Shown: piece by piece, positions 24,669 to 33,344 of the stretch
How the letters are laid out: every line of letters starts with the position of its first letter
Numbering within the stretch: position 1 is the stretch's first letter
Assembly (NCBI GenBank): GCA_905209075.1
Contig: CAJLRL010000012.1
Location: 1-63,199, forward strand
DNA length: 63,199 nucleotides
From: an uncultured Lachnospiraceae bacterium
GTDB taxonomy: Bacteria; Bacillota; Clostridia; Lachnospirales; Lachnospiraceae
Direction: 5' to 3'
Made by a program: the position numbers and the translations under genes
Notes under the pieces: generated by a model
The model's input: the letters and a program-made list of their open reading frames with translations, nothing else
Told to the model about the DNA's origin: nothing
The model's database searches: none

Positions 24669-25096
24669 ATAAAATACACTCCTTTAACCAATCCATATCC
24701 TATTAATAAAAATGGCGAAAATGCCATTTCAAAATTCTTTTTCTTTTTAAATACCGTCATAAGTATTATTGCAGCGATGGATGACAACAAAAACGATGAT
24801 AATACTATTGACAAAATATCATCTATATCTATATAAAGCCCCATTATCAATATGATCATACCATCTCCATATCCTATCTGCTGTTTTGTAATCATGGATA
24901 CTATAAGCAAAATCATTCCCGGCAGCATAGCTATAATTCTTTTTTCTATATCAAACTCCCCTACAGTAAAATTAGAAATAATTCCAGCTGCTGCCAGTAT
25001 TATCAGCATATAAACAGGTATTTTTTTTCTTTTTATATCAAAAACACATATTACTCCCAATATGATGATCAAACAAATATGAACTATTTTATACAT
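24659..25096 (-). CDS. Prepilin peptidase, A24 family (TadV-like), first copy
   Basis: 145 aa, about five membrane helices. The two catalytic aspartates are in VFDIKRKKIP (residues around 20) and GYGDGMIILIMG (around 75). The family aspartates are in place. It lies inside the Tad cluster between two TadE-like genes, so those are likely substrates. A second peptidase lies at the start of the cluster (31888-32400). Confidence 0.82.
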   Translation of the reverse strand: MYKIVHICLIIILGVICVFDIKRKKIPVYMLIILAAAGIISNFTVGEFDIEKRIIAMLPGMILLIVSMITKQQIGYGDGMIILIMGLYIDIDDILSIVLSSFLLSSIAAIILMTVFKKKKNFEMAFSPFLLIGYGLVKGVYFICG

Positions 25097-25957
25097 CTAC
25101 TCACCCTTGCATTTTGCACACTTTCTCATTCCTTTAACGTCAGATAATCTGGATACATGTATTATTCTTTTTAAATCCGGACATTTTAAACTTGCATGGT
25201 ACTCTATTCCGTAATCTGTTATGTATACATTCTTCAAAGAAATTTCTTCCGCAGCACAAGAACATGCGCTGTATTTTCTCCCACTCTTATTCCTCAGGCT
25301 CCCTACACCCGTTCTGCTTACTGATCTTATACTCAAGTCCAGATATGGACATTTTTTTGACGTATGATATACAGATCCATACTCTGTATAGTAGACATAT
25401 GGATCCGGATCACTTTCATCTACTACTTTTCCGGTCCATTTATGACTCAGGCTGTGCTGCTCTACCGTAATTCCATCTATTGTCCAAAAATTAATTGGCA
25501 ATTTAATTTTATATCTTGCGCTTATATTTATGCTATCTTCAGATAATTCGGTTTCTAGAATTGACACTCCTGCGCATCCGCCTCTTACATAATCCTTTAT
25601 CACATCAGAGTCTTTTAGCTGACTGAGTAATAATGCTTTTGCTGTTGCAAGAGATACTGTGTCTGAATCATTTACGCAGCATGAAAGTGCTGTCATCCTG
25701 CTTGAATAATATAATGCCTCTTTTACCACAGTCTCAATCTGCATTACCCGGAAGAAAAATAACAGACTGACCATAAATCCTGCAAATAAAGGAAATATAA
25801 CTGCCGCTTCCAGTGTATATGATCCTTTAAAGTGGGTGCATGCTGGCATCCTTTTGTAAATATATCCGATAAAAATATGAAGTTTTCTAAGTATATGTTT
25901 TGGGAGAGTATACTTTTTAAATGTATTATATTTTTTTGAACAAAAAGACACCAACAT
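25097..25957 (-). CDS. Large TadE-like pseudopilin with Cys repeats
   Basis: After a 40-residue basic N-terminal leader comes a pseudopilin helix (GSYTLEAAVIFPLFAGFM). The C-terminal third contains two copies of YGxxYHxSxKCPxL (about residues 200 and 255) and paired CAKC/CSC motifs, suggesting a metal-bound or disulfide-stapled extracellular module. Length 286 aa is long for TadE. The leader is unusual; an internal start closer to the cleavage site is possible. Confidence 0.72.
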   Translation of the reverse strand: MLVSFCSKKYNTFKKYTLPKHILRKLHIFIGYIYKRMPACTHFKGSYTLEAAVIFPLFAGFMVSLLFFFRVMQIETVVKEALYYSSRMTALSCCVNDSDTVSLATAKALLLSQLKDSDVIKDYVRGGCAGVSILETELSEDSINISARYKIKLPINFWTIDGITVEQHSLSHKWTGKVVDESDPDPYVYYTEYGSVYHTSKKCPYLDLSIRSVSRTGVGSLRNKSGRKYSACSCAAEEISLKNVYITDYGIEYHASLKCPDLKRIIHVSRLSDVKGMRKCAKCKGE

Positions 25958-25971
25958 ACACCCACTTTCTA

Positions 25972-27510
25972 TTAATAATATGCATATCCTGTCTGCTCAT
26001 TAAGTTCAAACCTGCCAGGTTTACTGTATATCATGGATACAAAGCTTAAAAATATAGTATTATATGAATATTTCATATCTAAATTCAGACTACAGATTGA
26101 ATTATCCATTCTATACTCACTATATCCTGAGTTTCCTCTTACTGTTGCCTCCTGTAAATCCATTGCACGATAAAGCTCCTGACTTTTAGACTGGAACATA
26201 AGGAGCCCTCCTATGTAGCCTTTATAATCCAGTCCAATATCACTGCTCTTTGCTTTTGCTCTTCCGGAAAGAAGAGAACTAATACCTGCAAGTCCGGATG
26301 TCCATGTTTCATCACTTTTTATTATTGGTATTTTTTCACCATCCATCAAAGTTCTTAGATCAAGCACACTTTCACAATAAGCCCATCCCGCAAGCAATCC
26401 GTATTTTACGGCTTCTACAATAGCCGGATTAACAGTAAATCCAGCCATTGTGGCTGCCGCTGCTAATGCCTCCGACTGCTTAGCCGGACTTGTCATCAGA
26501 TATGCAAAATTAGCCGCACATCTTATAAGCAGAATTCTTGTAATCGTTCCTTTTAAATTTTCGCTGTCGTCATCTTTACCACATATCATATACTCAAGCT
26601 CATATTTCATAGAATGGCTGTCTTTTACATCTGTATAACTTGACATATATGCCAGAAAATACTGATTCAGCAATATATCGTCATACCAGCTTCCATCTTC
26701 ACCGGCTGTATATGTTCCGCAGTTTCTGGTTCTTTCAGATACACAATTTGTACAATCCAATGTATTAGATGATATCTTTTCATCCTCAAGCACAAGTGAT
26801 AATATTCCTTTTGTTTTTGTCTCAGACACCGATACAAGAGGATTATCCTCATCCAATTCTATAGATTTCTCCTTTTTATCTGAGGACTCGTCACTTATAC
26901 TCTTTGACGGACTACACCTGGCGAGAGAAACACTTTTGGCATACTCCGTTCCACTTTTGTCTGCTGATGCGCTTGTATCATCTTTTATTATGTCTATCGC
27001 ATCATCTACACTTTCTTCTTCATATTCGCTTTCTTTTTCTATATTATACATTGCACTATAGTCACTATATAATTTTTTCGCCGCCTCATACGCAATATTG
27101 TTTTTCATATATGAGACAATCTGCTTTTGGAATGCTGCACCATCTGCATCAGTCAAAAGCGTATAGTCCGGTATGCTTATCTCATCCAGATTAAGTCTGA
27201 GCATACTTGTACTATCTGACAACAGCGAACCTTCTGTTATCTCAAAATTGCTTTTATTCTGTGCTTTTATATAATCCTCTATCTGATCCAGATTAAACTC
27301 TCCCGGATTTCCAGCATCATATGCTAAAATCCTGTATTCATCCCAAAGCGGAACACAGTATTGTGCAAATATGGACTCTATTCCTGATTCTGAGTCCATC
27401 TCAGCTATTTTTGCCATTTCTATATTCCTCCCCGCCTCGAGAAGTGTAAATACAAATTGTGATATGAGCATAATCATCAAAGATGCAAAGACTGTTATAC
27501 TCCCTTTCAC
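25972..27510 (-). CDS. TadG-like protein with DUF5702
   Basis: N-terminal membrane helix that reads SITVFASLMIMLISQFVF and continues in LEAGRNIEMAKIAEMDSE, then a large extracytoplasmic part (about 480 aa). This is the DUF5702/TadG-like architecture in Firmicutes Tad loci. The start is GTG at 27510, overlapping the Flp stop (GTGTGA), with AAGGCAGG before it. It is thought to be a pilus-associated or envelope-anchoring protein. Its exact function is unknown. Confidence 0.72.
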   Translation of the reverse strand: MKGSITVFASLMIMLISQFVFTLLEAGRNIEMAKIAEMDSESGIESIFAQYCVPLWDEYRILAYDAGNPGEFNLDQIEDYIKAQNKSNFEITEGSLLSDSTSMLRLNLDEISIPDYTLLTDADGAAFQKQIVSYMKNNIAYEAAKKLYSDYSAMYNIEKESEYEEESVDDAIDIIKDDTSASADKSGTEYAKSVSLARCSPSKSISDESSDKKEKSIELDEDNPLVSVSETKTKGILSLVLEDEKISSNTLDCTNCVSERTRNCGTYTAGEDGSWYDDILLNQYFLAYMSSYTDVKDSHSMKYELEYMICGKDDDSENLKGTITRILLIRCAANFAYLMTSPAKQSEALAAAATMAGFTVNPAIVEAVKYGLLAGWAYCESVLDLRTLMDGEKIPIIKSDETWTSGLAGISSLLSGRAKAKSSDIGLDYKGYIGGLLMFQSKSQELYRAMDLQEATVRGNSGYSEYRMDNSICSLNLDMKYSYNTIFLSFVSMIYSKPGRFELNEQTGYAYY

Positions 27511-27674
27511 ACAGAACCTGCCTTAGAGTGTATTGTCTTGAATATGTTATTTACTAATGTAGTCAGTTGTGTTTTAAAAATAAGCACAAGACTTATCAAA
27601 ACTACTATTATAAGTATCATTTCTACAACTCCCGCTGCATTTTCATCCTTTAAAAAATTATTAAATTTAAACAT
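27507..27674 (-). CDS. flp: Flp-type pilin, 55 aa
   Basis: A 55-residue prepilin that conventional minimum-length filters miss. After a short basic leader with a DENAAG motif comes the hydrophobic helix GVVEMILIIVVLISLVLIF with the Glu five residues after the Ala-Gly step, typical of type IVb Flp1 pilins. AAGGAGA lies just before the ATG, and its stop overlaps the GTG of the TadG-like gene. It is probably the major structural subunit of the pilus. Confidence 0.85.
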   Translation of the reverse strand: MFKFNNFLKDENAAGVVEMILIIVVLISLVLIFKTQLTTLVNNIFKTIHSKAGSV

Positions 27675-27686
27675 AATTTCTCCTTT

Positions 27687-28898
27687 CTACCCTTTAAAAC
27701 TAAGTACTGCCGGTGCTATTATTATTGCCATAACCACAATCATCATTAGCATTAATGGAACAAGCATTTTTGTGCTTGCTTCCTCACCCAGCTTTTTTGC
27801 CAATAGCTTTCTTTCTTTAAAAGCATCATCTGATTCCTTCTCCAGCATTGTACATATACCCTTATTTCCTTTTACAAGACTTTGAAGTAATATCCTTATG
27901 AACCTCTGATAACAGCCAAGATCAACTCTTTGCAAAAATCTTTGATATGCTTTTCTTCCACTTTCCCCATCAGATATTTCTCTTGCCGTTATTATCATTT
28001 CATCGTATGCCGGTTTTATTCCGCACTGCTTTTTCTGCCTCTTCATAGAGTAACTAGCGGTAATTTTATTCCATGCCTGCTCGATTGTCATCCCCGCGCC
28101 AATTAAAATAGCCATTTTACTGACAATTTCAGGATAATCCAGCTGCATACTTACTTTTCTCTTTTCAATATCTTTCTTTTTTCTCTCCTTTTCCGTTAAA
28201 TATATAAGTATGATCATAACAATTTCCAGAATACTGATTTTATAAACATACCCTGTTTTTTTCTCTTTCCATGTAACATCAATACCATCAACCTGCTTTG
28301 GCAATTCGAGTTCAGTTTTTCCCTGAGTATTTAAACTTTTTTCTATTTCGTTGTCGATATCCTGTATCAGTTTTTCACTGTTGCTTAAATTTTGTTTATA
28401 AACCACAAAGTCAAAACTATATTCTCTTTCGTATTCATGGCATGTTAAACGTACTGTTGCCTCTATCATGCTTCCCGTATCGCTCACCTGGTCTTGCTGT
28501 ATAACCCCTTCTGTATTAACAATACTGTAATCGCTAAGAGTCCATTCTGCCTCAACAATCCCTTCTACATAGCTTTCCTTCATATGCAGATTTTGAGTTA
28601 CATGATCTATTTCCTCTCCTTTTGAGCAAAATGTATTATCTATTTCCTCTCTTGCCTCGTCTATATATTTATCAGCCTGCTCTTTTGTCGGAAGTTCCTC
28701 TTTTACATCAATACTATACTTATAATCTTTTTTCAGTCCCTTTGCATTCAGTATAAGATCTACCTGCTGACTTCCTTCACCAACTTTATTTCTCCTGATG
28801 TTATTTCCATCCAGACTTCCCTCAGAGCTATCCATATAAAATGCCATAGCAAGAAGAAAAATAAATAAAAAAGCAATCTCTACAATTTTCTTTTTCAT
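27687..28898 (-). CDS. tadC: TadC-like inner membrane platform protein with large extra domain
   Basis: The C-terminal 190 residues show a T2SSF/GspF-like fold (PEIVSKMAILIGAGMTIEQA, YQRFLQRVDLG, and a hydrophobic end LMMIVVMAIIIAPAVL). The first 200 residues, after an N-terminal membrane helix, form a soluble, presumably extracytoplasmic domain not present in ordinary TadC (about 300 aa). ATG at 28898 follows AGGGGGAAAA. A normal TadC would lack this insertion, so its role is a matter of inference. Confidence 0.75.
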   Translation of the reverse strand: MKKKIVEIAFLFIFLLAMAFYMDSSEGSLDGNNIRRNKVGEGSQQVDLILNAKGLKKDYKYSIDVKEELPTKEQADKYIDEAREEIDNTFCSKGEEIDHVTQNLHMKESYVEGIVEAEWTLSDYSIVNTEGVIQQDQVSDTGSMIEATVRLTCHEYEREYSFDFVVYKQNLSNSEKLIQDIDNEIEKSLNTQGKTELELPKQVDGIDVTWKEKKTGYVYKISILEIVMIILIYLTEKERKKKDIEKRKVSMQLDYPEIVSKMAILIGAGMTIEQAWNKITASYSMKRQKKQCGIKPAYDEMIITAREISDGESGRKAYQRFLQRVDLGCYQRFIRILLQSLVKGNKGICTMLEKESDDAFKERKLLAKKLGEEASTKMLVPLMLMMIVVMAIIIAPAVLSFKG

Positions 28899-28909
28899 TT
28901 TTCCCCCTG

Positions 28910-29647
28910 TCATATTTTAATATCAAGCATTCTTTCTGCAATGAAAACTGCCGCAGCATAAATTGCAAGACATATCGACATAAATACTGTTCCAAACATA
29001 TTTCCATACAACGCAGACAGATAATCATAAGATGCAAGCTTTAAATAGAACAATATAAAAATAGGTATAACATCCATTGCTTTTTGTTCAAGCTTCTTTG
29101 CCGATACGGCTACCTGGATTTCTCTTTTGGTTTCAAATTTATCCCACATCCTATATGTTGTATTTTCTATTATTTCAACAAATTTTCCGCCGCTTCTTTT
29201 TGCAAAAGAAAAAATATCTGAAAAATTCTGAATATCATCAACGCCTGTTCTTAGTGCAAATTCTTCAAGCGTCTTTTCTATTGGCTGATTAATAGAAATC
29301 TGTCTGTTCATTTCCTTTAGTTCTAGGTACATATTTGATCTTTCACCATACAAGAGAGCAATTTCTTTTTCTGCTTCAATCCATGAGTTTTCAAGAGAAT
29401 ATCCTGCCAAAAGATTAGAACTTATGTTTTTCAACATATCCATAAATTCCATGGTAAGTTTTTCTTTTCTTTCTACTATGATTTTTGTTTTTTCCCTCCT
29501 ATATATAAGCCAGATTACTATTGGGAAAAATAGCATAGACCATACACTGTCAAAAAACAGATATGATACCAGCCCCGTTATAATAAAGCTTTCCAAACTT
29601 ACTTTTAACCAATCTGACAGATTCAATTTGTAATCATCATAATTCAT
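28910..29647 (-). CDS. tadB: TadB-like inner membrane platform protein
   Basis: 245 aa with two N-terminal and two C-terminal hydrophobic segments around a T2SSF domain (LAGYSLENSWIEAEKEI, FAKRSGGKFVEIIENT). Partner of TadC in the pilus motor platform. Its ATG overlaps the stop of the ATPase gene. Confidence 0.8.
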   Translation of the reverse strand: MNYDDYKLNLSDWLKVSLESFIITGLVSYLFFDSVWSMLFFPIVIWLIYRREKTKIIVERKEKLTMEFMDMLKNISSNLLAGYSLENSWIEAEKEIALLYGERSNMYLELKEMNRQISINQPIEKTLEEFALRTGVDDIQNFSDIFSFAKRSGGKFVEIIENTTYRMWDKFETKREIQVAVSAKKLEQKAMDVIPIFILFYLKLASYDYLSALYGNMFGTVFMSICLAIYAAAVFIAERMLDIKI

Positions 29648-30884
29648 TCCTCATTTCTCCCACCAGTCCGGCTGCAATCAGCTTGTCTGTATTGTGTAAT
29701 TTTCCTATTTTTTTAAGTTCTCCTGTTACCTTATTAGACTTCACATACTCGTCCTTACTTTCTGTTTCTTTAAATTTAAATATTGAATTAAGCATAATCT
29801 CACCATCCTTTATTCCATTAATTTCTGCAATTTCCAATACCTTCCTTGATTTGTCCCTCATCCTGCCAAGCTGCACAATTATATCTATTCCTGACGCAAT
29901 TTGCTGCCTTATTGCCAAAAGTGGAAGCTCCTGCCCCATGATAACCATTGTTTCTATCCTGGATAGAATATCTCTGCATGAATTTGCATGACCTGTTGAC
30001 AAACTACCATCGTGTCCTGTATTCATTGCAGACAGCATATCCAAAGCCTCTGCACCTCTACACTCTCCCACGATTATTCTGTCCGGTCTCATACGCAATG
30101 CAGTTTTTATAAGATCCCGTATTGTTATTGGCTCCACTCCCTGCGTATTTGAATTTCTGGTTTCCAGCCGCACAATATTATCCGCACCCTGTAACTGTAA
30201 CTCAGCAGAATCTTCAATTGTAATTATTCTCTCGTCGCTTGAAATATATTGCGATAATGCATTTAGAAATGTTGTTTTTCCTGATCCGGTTCCACCAGAA
30301 ATAAAAATACTATATCTTGCTTTTACCAAAGTTTCTAAAAATTGAGCAGCTTCTACGGATAATGAACCAATCCCTATAAGTTTATCCATATCCATAGGGC
30401 TCTCGGGAAACTTTCTTATAGATATTGCAGAGCCACCGATTGAAATTGGTTTTAGAACTATATTAACTCTTGATCCATCACTTAGTCTTGTGTCTACTAT
30501 TGGCGATGATTGATTAACTACCCTGTTATGCCTTCCTACAATCTGCTGGATCACATCCTCCATTTTTTCTTCTGACGAAAAATGCCCTTCAAATCTCTGT
30601 ATGCGTCCCTTTTTCTCGTAAAAAATATTATCCGGTCCATTTACCATTATCTCAGATATTTCCGGATCATCAACCAGCTCTTGTAAAACATCAAGCTTTC
30701 TTAAAGAATAAAATATGGCTTTCTCAAGACCAGCCCGCTCCTTAAATGTGATCGAATTACCTTTTACTTCTCTTGAAACAATTTCGGCTATAAGATCATA
30801 TATCTCGTCATCATCTAATTCTTTTGAAAAATCCATTTCAGACAAAACAAGATCCTTTATATGTAATCCTAACTCATCCAGCAC
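29637..30884 (-). CDS. tadA: CpaF/TadA secretion ATPase
   Basis: Hexameric motor for Tad pilus assembly. Walker A SGGTGSGKTTFLNAL, Asp box EDSAELQLQG, Walker B/ECRG RPDRIIVGECRGAEALDM and His box TGHDGSLSTGHAN are all present. Start GTG at 30884 with AAAAGGAG upstream, overlapping the TadZ end. Length 415 aa is typical of the clostridial form. Confidence 0.92.
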   Translation of the reverse strand: MLDELGLHIKDLVLSEMDFSKELDDDEIYDLIAEIVSREVKGNSITFKERAGLEKAIFYSLRKLDVLQELVDDPEISEIMVNGPDNIFYEKKGRIQRFEGHFSSEEKMEDVIQQIVGRHNRVVNQSSPIVDTRLSDGSRVNIVLKPISIGGSAISIRKFPESPMDMDKLIGIGSLSVEAAQFLETLVKARYSIFISGGTGSGKTTFLNALSQYISSDERIITIEDSAELQLQGADNIVRLETRNSNTQGVEPITIRDLIKTALRMRPDRIIVGECRGAEALDMLSAMNTGHDGSLSTGHANSCRDILSRIETMVIMGQELPLLAIRQQIASGIDIIVQLGRMRDKSRKVLEIAEINGIKDGEIMLNSIFKFKETESKDEYVKSNKVTGELKKIGKLHNTDKLIAAGLVGEMRNEL

Positions 30885-31875
30885 ATGAAACTCCTTTTAC
30901 CAGACTCCTTATTATGTCCCCAAACTCATTCCATTTCCATTGTTCGGCAAGTCTTTCACATGTATTTACAGTTGAAGTAACTATAGGCGGCTCTATAATG
31001 CGGATACGCTCAAGAACTTCTTTGTATCCTCTTGTCATTAGTTCTTCTGTGAACTCATACTCTCTCCACTGTCCAATTCCTCCTTTTCTTTGAACCACAA
31101 AAATCTCTGCACACCTGTTCAATATGTCGAAAAAACCTTTAAATCTTGCCCCCATACTGATTATTACTACATCATACTGTAACTCCTGACACACTATCTG
31201 CATTAAATTGTTGCATATTACGGTATCTATGTCACATAGACATTCTGTATTTGATATTGGATAAACATAATCTACTTTTTCCAAATGCGTAATACATGCA
31301 TTTATCCGGTTTGCAGAAAAACGCCCTGATTCTGCCATGGTTAGTATTTCTTCAAGATTATGTCCATCCTGTGACTCTAAAACCTTTGATAATCCGCTAT
31401 TTTCCTGAAAATCTATGACAAGGACCTTTGCCTCCTCTCCCATTATCGACCCAAGTGTCATGGCAAATGGAAGCTGATACTGATTATCAGCCAGCGAATA
31501 TATTCCTATAACGCGGGTCGAACCATTAATAGATCCTTCATTGTGCAGATTTTTTACTTCGCTGCCAACATGTTTTAATATTTCATCTACGATTTTGTTT
31601 ATCTCCTGATATTTCTCCACATAAAATACCCCCTCCTCTGTCTGTAACGGAGTCTCATCCACTAATTGAACCAGTGGAATATCTTCTCTGTTCCAACAAT
31701 CTGTTTCCTCTGCCAGCGCTACATCTATTGTTCCACCGGCTGCCTGAAGCAGTTGTTCCATATCTGTGTAAATATAGATTTCAATTTGATCTTTGTAATG
31801 ATTCATGAAATAACATGTGAATCTCTGTCTATATTCATCTTCCTCCAGATAAATTCCAAGCTTTACTTTTTTCAT
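30874..31875 (-). CDS. tadZ: TadZ/CpaE-like localisation protein without a P-loop
   Basis: N-terminal receiver-like region (residues 1-110, starting KVKLGIYLEED) followed by a MinD/ParA-like domain. In place of the deviant Walker A it has GIYSLADNQYQL, without lysine, Gly-Lys pair or Thr. The later VLVIDFQENSG and YDVVIISMGAR correspond to the Asp-containing strands. TadZ proteins place the pilus at a site in the cell. Loss of the P-loop suggests it does not hydrolyse ATP. AAAGGAG precedes the ATG. Confidence 0.75.
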   Translation of the reverse strand: MKKVKLGIYLEEDEYRQRFTCYFMNHYKDQIEIYIYTDMEQLLQAAGGTIDVALAEETDCWNREDIPLVQLVDETPLQTEEGVFYVEKYQEINKIVDEILKHVGSEVKNLHNEGSINGSTRVIGIYSLADNQYQLPFAMTLGSIMGEEAKVLVIDFQENSGLSKVLESQDGHNLEEILTMAESGRFSANRINACITHLEKVDYVYPISNTECLCDIDTVICNNLMQIVCQELQYDVVIISMGARFKGFFDILNRCAEIFVVQRKGGIGQWREYEFTEELMTRGYKEVLERIRIIEPPIVTSTVNTCERLAEQWKWNEFGDIIRSLVKGVSCAG

Positions 31876-31887
31876 TCTTCTCCTTTC

Positions 31888-32400
31888 TCAAAGTATACTT
31901 AATACATCCACTGACAGTACCCCAATATATACTGCCAGTGAAAAGCATATTTTTTCACATTCAGAATCGTATTCTAAAAAATTTCCACAAAATAATTTTC
32001 TAAAATACACAAGTCCATTTACTATTCCCAGACCCAATTTTCCTTGTCGGATCAGTCTTGCAAATGACCATATTGCTGCAAATATAAATGCGAAAACAAT
32101 GCTGTAAATACAATACTTTAAATTTGTAAAACCACTTACTACGGAAAATAATTTGATATCTGCGGCCCCCAATATTCCCGCAAGATATAAAAGATATAAA
32201 ACGATAACCGGAATTATGATATCTGGCAAAAACCAGATTATTTGTTCTGATTCACCCCCCAATAGGCGAAACGATAATGAACCCCCTAAGCCTGTAAGGA
32301 TCAGCCGGTTACTGACCTTCATACAGTCAAAATCCTGAATAACTGCTGCTATGAGTAGCAAATACAGTATCAGGTGAGATGCTATATACATAACATCCAA
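31888..32400 (-). CDS. Prepilin peptidase, A24 family (CpaA-like), second copy
   Basis: 170 aa, polytopic. Catalytic aspartates in VIQDFDCMKVSN and GILGAADIKLFSVVSGF. First gene of the Tad operon. TTG at 32400 is chosen because AAAGAGGTGAT lies upstream; an ATG three codons later is possible. Having two peptidases in one pilus locus could mean separate processing of Flp and of the TadE-like proteins. Confidence 0.82.
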   Translation of the reverse strand: MDVMYIASHLILYLLLIAAVIQDFDCMKVSNRLILTGLGGSLSFRLLGGESEQIIWFLPDIIIPVIVLYLLYLAGILGAADIKLFSVVSGFTNLKYCIYSIVFAFIFAAIWSFARLIRQGKLGLGIVNGLVYFRKLFCGNFLEYDSECEKICFSLAVYIGVLSVDVLSIL

Positions 32401-32429
32401 ATACCCATCACCTCTTTCTTGTGAATCGA

Positions 32430-32458
32430 ATTATATCAGCCTGATTTTTATCTGTCTA
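32430..32458 (-). promoter_or_regulatory. Promoter of the Tad operon
   Basis: Minus-strand TAGACA (32458-32453), 17-bp spacer, TATAAT (32435-32430). The predicted operon runs about 9 kb to the FHA gene with overlapping or nearly overlapping genes throughout. Confidence 0.6.
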
Positions 32459-32645
32459 GTACTTTTATATAAATAAACCTTTTTTGTGAATTCTCAACAA
32501 ATTTTGACATGCCTGTATGTCGCTGACCTGCTCTGACCCCTTGTTTTTACTGTATTTATACATGTCAAAAGCTTTTTTCCAAAAAGTGTGAATAGAAGAG
32601 ATTTTTTTGATTATACTTGTTAGTAAAGAATATTTGGAGGAATTT

Positions 32646-32879
32646 ATGAAGATATTTAAACACATTCCTAAAGATAATTATGACTATTTAAATCTGCAAG
32701 ACGATATAAAAAAAACTGGCGATGAACTGCAGATCGTTTACAATAATCTGCAAAATGTAGTTGAACCTGATCTTATAGACTATTACATTTATCAGGCAAA
32801 AGCGGTATCTATGCGCTATAAATTCCTGCTTAACTGTGCAAAAAAATTAGAGGATTCTTATGCAAAGAATCCCCTATGA
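32646..32879 (+). CDS. YaaL/DUF2508-family protein
   Basis: 77 aa, helical, with the DUF2508 pattern EPDLIDYYIYQAKAVSMRYKFLL. ATG at 32646 is directly preceded by TTTGGAGGAATTT. In many Firmicutes this small protein lies near recR/dnaX, but here it is beside the Tad and flagellin genes. Its 3' end overlaps the convergent fliS by 22 bp. Function unknown. Confidence 0.75.
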   Translation: MKIFKHIPKDNYDYLNLQDDIKKTGDELQIVYNNLQNVVEPDLIDYYIYQAKAVSMRYKFLLNCAKKLEDSYAKNPL

Positions 32880-33331
32880 GTATCGTCTATACAATTTTCA
32901 TTAAGCTGGGTCCGTCCATATGTAATTCCCGCATAAACCTTCTGGGTATTTTCCATGATGGGCCCTGATGTGTCCTGCTCTGCTGCTATCTTAAAACTTC
33001 CACGAAGCTTCTTCATGATCGTATCTGCCTCAGCTATTTTTTCAACAGTTTTCTCATATATAGCTTTTGATAGCTGCTTTTTGCAATATGAATACAATGA
33101 AAACAGCTGATCTGTGATCGGGTACTTAAAATCAAGTGCTCCTATCAGCTCATCAAGCCCTGCCTGCGCATTTTCTATACCCTTCTTAAATGCCTGGTCG
33201 TCACCCATTTCCAAAGCCTTTTTTGCATCATCTGAATATGCAAAATATATATCATACATTACAAGGATCAGTCCTCCTCTGTTACACTGGCTGAGTCTCC
33301 TTGTCAAATCCTGTTTTAACTCATTATCCAT
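32858..33331 (-). CDS. fliS: Flagellar export chaperone FliS-like
   Basis: 157 aa, all helical. The early LTRRLSQCNRGGLILVMYD and EMGDDQAFKKGIENAQAGL regions match FliS, which binds flagellin C-termini before export. It lies 13 bp after the flagellin gene on the same strand. Some residues differ from classical FliS and it is a little longer than usual (about 130 aa), so it may be a FliS-like variant specialised for this flagellin. Confidence 0.75.
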   Translation of the reverse strand: MDNELKQDLTRRLSQCNRGGLILVMYDIYFAYSDDAKKALEMGDDQAFKKGIENAQAGLDELIGALDFKYPITDQLFSLYSYCKKQLSKAIYEKTVEKIAEADTIMKKLRGSFKIAAEQDTSGPIMENTQKVYAGITYGRTQLNENCIDDTHRGFFA

Positions 33332-33344
33332 GCTCTACCTTCTG

